From Epiperipatus broadwayi (taxonomy: Eukaryota; Onychophora; Udeonychophora; Euonychophora; Peripatidae): a stretch of 64,000 nt of DNA. The translations under genes were made by a program, and so were the position numbers. The notes under the pieces were generated by a model, which was given only the letters and a program-made list of their open reading frames with translations, was not told the origin of the DNA and searched no databases. Positions within the stretch are counted from its first letter, which is position 1. Each line of letters opens with the position of its first letter. The stretch lies in NCBI GenBank assembly GCA_028023455.1, contig JAQFVV010000281.1, positions 1,118,001-1,182,000 of the forward strand. Direction: 5' to 3'. Of this stretch, positions 60,372 through 64,000 are shown piece by piece.

Positions 60372-60401
60372 AAACAACTTACTTTTCCCCAAGAACTAAT
60401 A
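60372..60401 (+). CDS. Mucin-like microexon A, half-unit 3a
   Basis: A 30-nt exon with acceptor TTTATTAG and donor GTAAGTAC. In phase 1 it reads ETTYFSPRTN, the most diverged intact A copy. The intron to exon B is 102 nt. Confidence 0.5.
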
Positions 60402-60503
60402 GTAAGTACCAACATCAATTATATGTTCCATTGATTGTTTGTTTATAATGGTTGAAAAGTTCTGATATTCTTGTAATTTTAAAATTCCTTTTTATTTTTA
60501 CAG

Positions 60504-60533
60504 CATCTGTTTCTTCAACATTGTCTACTGAAG
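60504..60533 (+). CDS. Mucin-like microexon B, half-unit 3a
   Basis: A 30-nt exon with acceptor TTTTACAG and donor GTAGGTAT. In phase 1 it reads TSVSSTLSTE. Confidence 0.55.
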
Positions 60534-61823
60534 GTAGGTATATTAAGAACTTTTTGCATAAATCATGTTTATTATTATCAAACTTTTATTGCAAACAGTA
60601 TTCAAAAATAATCTTTATTGGGTAAAAATACTTTATATAAGTATAAATACAAACACATTTTTTTATATATATTTCAAAGAAATGTCTTTATTAACGAGTA
60701 CATTTTTAAATGTTCAAATTTTTTTAGTTATGCAAAAGAATTTTGTTTCAATGCAATTATCATATAATATTTTACAACCTGTGACTTGTTATAAATATTT
60801 GTTTTTAATTCGAATCAAGTGTAAATATTTTAATTTTTTCTACCTCACAGAGATAATTAATGTAATTTATTCTCTATATACAATGCTGTTTTAACAATTA
60901 TTTATGTCTTATAATCTGTCTTTATTTTGTATTGAAATCATTAACAACTGCAATATGATATTTGAAGGTAAGAATTAGATTCATCATCGTTTCTAGAGTA
61001 CACCTTAAACGATCATACATTTTTTAATTATAATTATGAAAACTTCAGCGAATTGAGAGAGCATTTAAATAACAAAAATATAAGTGTCAATTTGAACAAA
61101 AATATTCAGTCTTATGAAAGTTTTGAGAATTTTGAAAACCGAATAGGCTGAATGTTGTTTTTAAAACATTGAGGAGTTGTGGGAAACATTAGTGATATAA
61201 TTCCAGCTAGAAAACTATTAATTATTTTTTTTATAAAAATATAAAAATAATATATATTTTTTTCAATTTATTTTATATAATATACAATTCAAAGCAAATA
61301 TACATAGAAAAGTAGTTTTTCTATCAGTATTAATGTCCAGACCAATGCATTTGCATTCATGATTATACAATTTTATTTTTGAACTTGAAAAAAAACAATA
61401 CTAAATTCAATATTTGCTTTAGATTAGTATAATAATTTCATATCCCATAAACCTAGTTGATAAACATTTGTATTTTATTAAAAGATTGTTATTGGAAATA
61501 AATGCATGTCAGAAATATGATGCTTATAAAATGGCTTAAGAAAATAAATGTTACATGAATCGTGAACAAGTGTATTAGACATCTAGTCCAATCATCTCGA
61601 TAGACTGAAGAAACTTTTCAATAAAAATGGGGATATATTTATATTTTTACAACATGTGTAACTATATGATGCAATGTTGGAACAAGTATTTAGGGTTCAA
61701 CATATTCAAATATTTCTATTATTATATAAATTCTACAAATATAAATACATATTAGCAAATAAAATTGTTATAACAATTATAAAAATGGTATACTTACATT
61801 TTTTACTCATTTTTATCTATTAG

Positions 61824-61853
61824 AAACAACTTCATCTTCCCCTAGAACTATTA
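61824..61853 (+). CDS. Mucin-like microexon A, half-unit 3b
   Basis: A 30-nt exon with acceptor TCTATTAG and donor GTAAGTAC. In phase 1 it reads ETTSSSPRTI, which I take as the consensus. It is one base different from the exon at 6621. Confidence 0.6.
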
Positions 61854-61954
61854 GTAAGTACCAACATTTGTATGCTCTCTTTCATTGCTAATAAAATGAT
61901 TGAAAACTTCTGGAAAAATTTTTGTAATTTCAAAATAACATTTTATATTTTCAG

Positions 61955-61984
61955 CATCTCCTACTTCAACATCGTCTACTGAAG
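61955..61984 (+). CDS. Mucin-like microexon B, half-unit 3b
   Basis: A 30-nt exon with acceptor ATTTTCAG and donor GTAGGTAT. It reads TSPTSTSSTE, identical to the copies at 6751 and 20080. Confidence 0.6.
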
Positions 61985-62268
61985 GTAGGTATATTAACAA
62001 CTTTTTAGATAATAGATATTTATTACTAGTACTGTCACCGCAATCAATATTTAAAAAAAATCTAATTATCTATTAACATTTTCTGGGTAAAACATTTTTA
62101 TTAATTATAAATATAGACAAAATTTTTAACACAATTCAAATAAATATTCTCCATTCTTATAAAACACACTTTTTTAAATCTTCAATTTCTTTTAGTTGTG
62201 CAAAACATTGTATTTTATAAAAATCATCTTCATCTTCAGTTTCATAATTCCAAACTGCCCATGATATA

Positions 62269-63166
62269 CACCTGGGTCTCATTTTATGTGGTAGATAGGT
62301 TCCTCAGAAAATGTACACAAAAGAAATCGCACAAAAATTAAACTTATCTTGAAAAATGAGGGATAGGTTCTGTCATTTTCAGAAATCAGCATAAAAGCAA
62401 AGCAACTAGGAAAAATTACTTTAAAATTTACATTAAAAAAATAAGGAAATAATGTATGACTAATAAAAAATTTCAAATATTTGAAAAAAGTTAATACAAG
62501 ACAAACTTTTTTTTTTACTTTTTATTAACTACAGCATTTAATTTTACATTTTTTCATACATATTTTAATCATTACTGCTATTTGACAATATGCATTCGTT
62601 TGTGAACTGGTAAGACATCAGATTTGTGATATGATGTACAACTAGTGCCACTTTCAGTCTTGTGTTGTGTTAATGGTTTTCTATTTCTATATTAAAATAA
62701 TGAGATCGCAATCAAAACAAAAAGATTATACATTATCATTAGAAAGAGTATTTTCAGTTTATAAAATCAATAAAATCTTTATTATTATTTATTTTAAAAA
62801 TGTAAAAAATATTTATTTCTGTTAATATCTAACAAAATACATTTCAAAAGTGTAAAATTTTTGAATATTTATTGTGATATTTTTATACATACATATAAAT
62901 CTATTATTATTATTTACTCATTCGTACAAGTAGATTATTTACATAAGCTAAGATTCTAAATACAGCTTCAGGCCATATTCACATTAACTGCTAAAATAAT
63001 GTTATTTTTTTGAAAAAAAGTATTTTAAGTCAAAATAAGTTATTAATAATTTAAATTTCTTGATATCTAATAAATATAGTGAAATATGAAAGATATTAAG
63101 AAGAAACATGAATTGCATAACTTCAAAATTGCAATAAAATAATCAGCGTAATGTGAGACCCAGGTG
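62269..63166. mobile_element. Non-autonomous DNA transposon, TA target duplication
   Basis: The ends CACCTGGGTCTCA and TGAGACCCAGGTG are perfect inverted repeats, flanked by TA on both sides (62267-62268 and 63167-63168). Units 1 and 2 show the uninterrupted site (CATGATTTATTACATAATG and CATGATATAGTACATAATG), which confirms the boundaries. TA duplication points to the Tc1/mariner/pogo superfamily. The 898-bp interior has no transposase. Confidence 0.85.
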
Positions 63167-63837
63167 TATTACATAATGTTTTTCAACCCGTATTTTCTGC
63201 TAAATATTTTTTTTAAATTTAAGTCAAGTGTAAATAAATATCTTAATTATCTCCACCTCACACAGATTTCTTATGTAATTATTTTCCCAAGAACAACACT
63301 GTCTTTAACATTTATTTGTTTTCCACAATCTCTCTTAATTAAATATTCAGATCATTACTATCCACAACATGATATTGGAAAGTAACAATATGATTGTTCA
63401 TCTTTCTAGAATGCAAGTGATATAAAACAACTTATTATCATAATTATAAAAATTCCATCAGATTGATGGAGTACCTACATGATAAAAATGCAGAAGGTAA
63501 TAACCAAAGATAAATTTAGATTTCAACTTAGTTTTAAGAATGAATATTACAATCGGAATAGATTAATGGTGTTTTATAAGATTGAAGAAATGTTTGAAAT
63601 TTTAGTGATGAATTTCCAGTTCAAAACTCTGATTTTTTTTTACAAATGTAAAAATCATAAATTTTTAAAAAACATTTATTGTAGTATGATTTATTTGCAT
63701 GACAAATTGAAGTGTTGGAAGGAAGAACTCTAATTAGCATGAAAGTAATTTGTTATTATTTATAAGAACAATTAATGTATTGTCATTATTGAATAGATAG
63801 CCTCCCAATTGTGGGTTTTGTAAATGTAAAAATCTCT

Positions 63838-64000
63838 ATTTTGCTGTCATACAAATACAAGATGAGTGATATAAAAATCAGTATTTAGATGCAGATTTTT
63901 GTGATGTAGATTCAGTTAATTTAACTATTGTTCATAGAATTTTACTATAAACAAAATTTTCTGATAAGAGAAAAATGATATTACATAAAAAAATCCTTCC
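63838..64000 (+). repeat. Start of tandem unit 4
   Basis: It matches the first about 160 bp of the unit (as 59478-59640 and 191-330) and the window ends inside it. No LINE start is reached. The array therefore continues to the right. Confidence 0.65.

Larger units (their letters stand above)
59478..63837 (+). repeat. Tandem unit 3 of the microexon array
   Basis: The array resumes at TTTTGTTGTGATA, equivalent to 7713. No LINE is present, which defines the empty site of the insertion in units 1 and 2. Exon pairs are at 60372/60504 and 61824/61955. Without the DNA transposon at 62269-63166 the unit is about 3.46 kb. A 46-bp direct duplication lies near 59,776-59,868. Confidence 0.7.

Noticed and set aside
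60565-60894. 109-codon frame in unit 3
   Set aside because: It lies in the intron after exon B; the equivalent regions of units 1 and 2 have stops, and residues are dominated by Phe, Tyr, Ile and Asn as expected from AT richness.
62279-62476. 65-codon minus-strand frame in the DNA transposon
   Set aside because: It starts in the terminal inverted repeat and shows no transposase motif.
1-64000. CRISPR arrays, bacterial operons or rRNA/tRNA genes
   Set aside because: No regularly spaced short repeats with unique spacers, no operon-like gene packing and no convincing tRNA cloverleaf were seen; all features point to a nuclear eukaryotic region.

Overview
The window is strongly AT-rich eukaryotic (metazoan-type) nuclear DNA. 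It has GT-AG introns, long TA microsatellites, non-LTR retrotransposons, Penelope-like retroelements (PLEs) with GIY-YIG endonucleases, and non-autonomous DNA transposons. There is no bacterial-type gene organisation. An AT-rich invertebrate is most likely, but the species cannot be named from the sequence. Base composition was judged by eye.

Region 1 (1-21,045) and region 4 (59,478-64,000) belong to one tandem array. After removal of transposon insertions each unit is about 3.3-3.5 kb and carries two pairs of 30-nt exons on the + strand. Each exon has a good AG acceptor and a GTAAGT or GTAGGT donor. Phase 1-1 is the only phase open in all eleven intact copies. In that phase the exons splice in any number into a Ser/Thr/Pro-rich 20-residue repeat (ETTSSSPRTI + TSPTSTSSTE). 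I read this as the interior of a large mucin-like gene built from tandemly duplicated microexons. A possible third 33-nt exon occurs in unit 1. Units 1 and 2 share one LINE insertion that predates the unit duplication. Unit 2 also holds a related but separate 5.7-kb LINE on the minus strand. Unit 3 instead carries an 898-bp TA-flanked DNA transposon.

Region 2 (21,046-33,215) starts the roughly 38 kb that splits the array between units 2 and 3. It has a gene-poor stretch, a Neptune-like PLE with about 350-bp inverted termini that contain hammerhead-ribozyme-like cores, and two near-complete Penelope-type elements arranged head to head.

Region 3 (33,215-59,425) is a giant inverted repeat. Arms of about 5.5 kb (33,606-39,297 and 53,243-58,716) flank about 14 kb. 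The arms share several short ORFs that read outward and look protein-coding, including MTQLSG..., AYYPRHYSSKEK..., SGETLDENIK and FQKYLTLRQ. A short TIR element lies outside each arm. Between the arms are a GC-richer segment with a TATA box and a candidate exon, two palindromic head-to-head PLE fragments (47,190-49,460 and 51,003-52,493), a 3' fragment of an RTE-type LINE, and long TA tracts.

All recognisable reverse transcriptase genes are interrupted, so the elements look dead or non-autonomous. The most interesting signals are the mucin-like microexon array, the possible duplicated gene in the foldback arms, and the repeated head-to-head organisation of unrelated PLE families.
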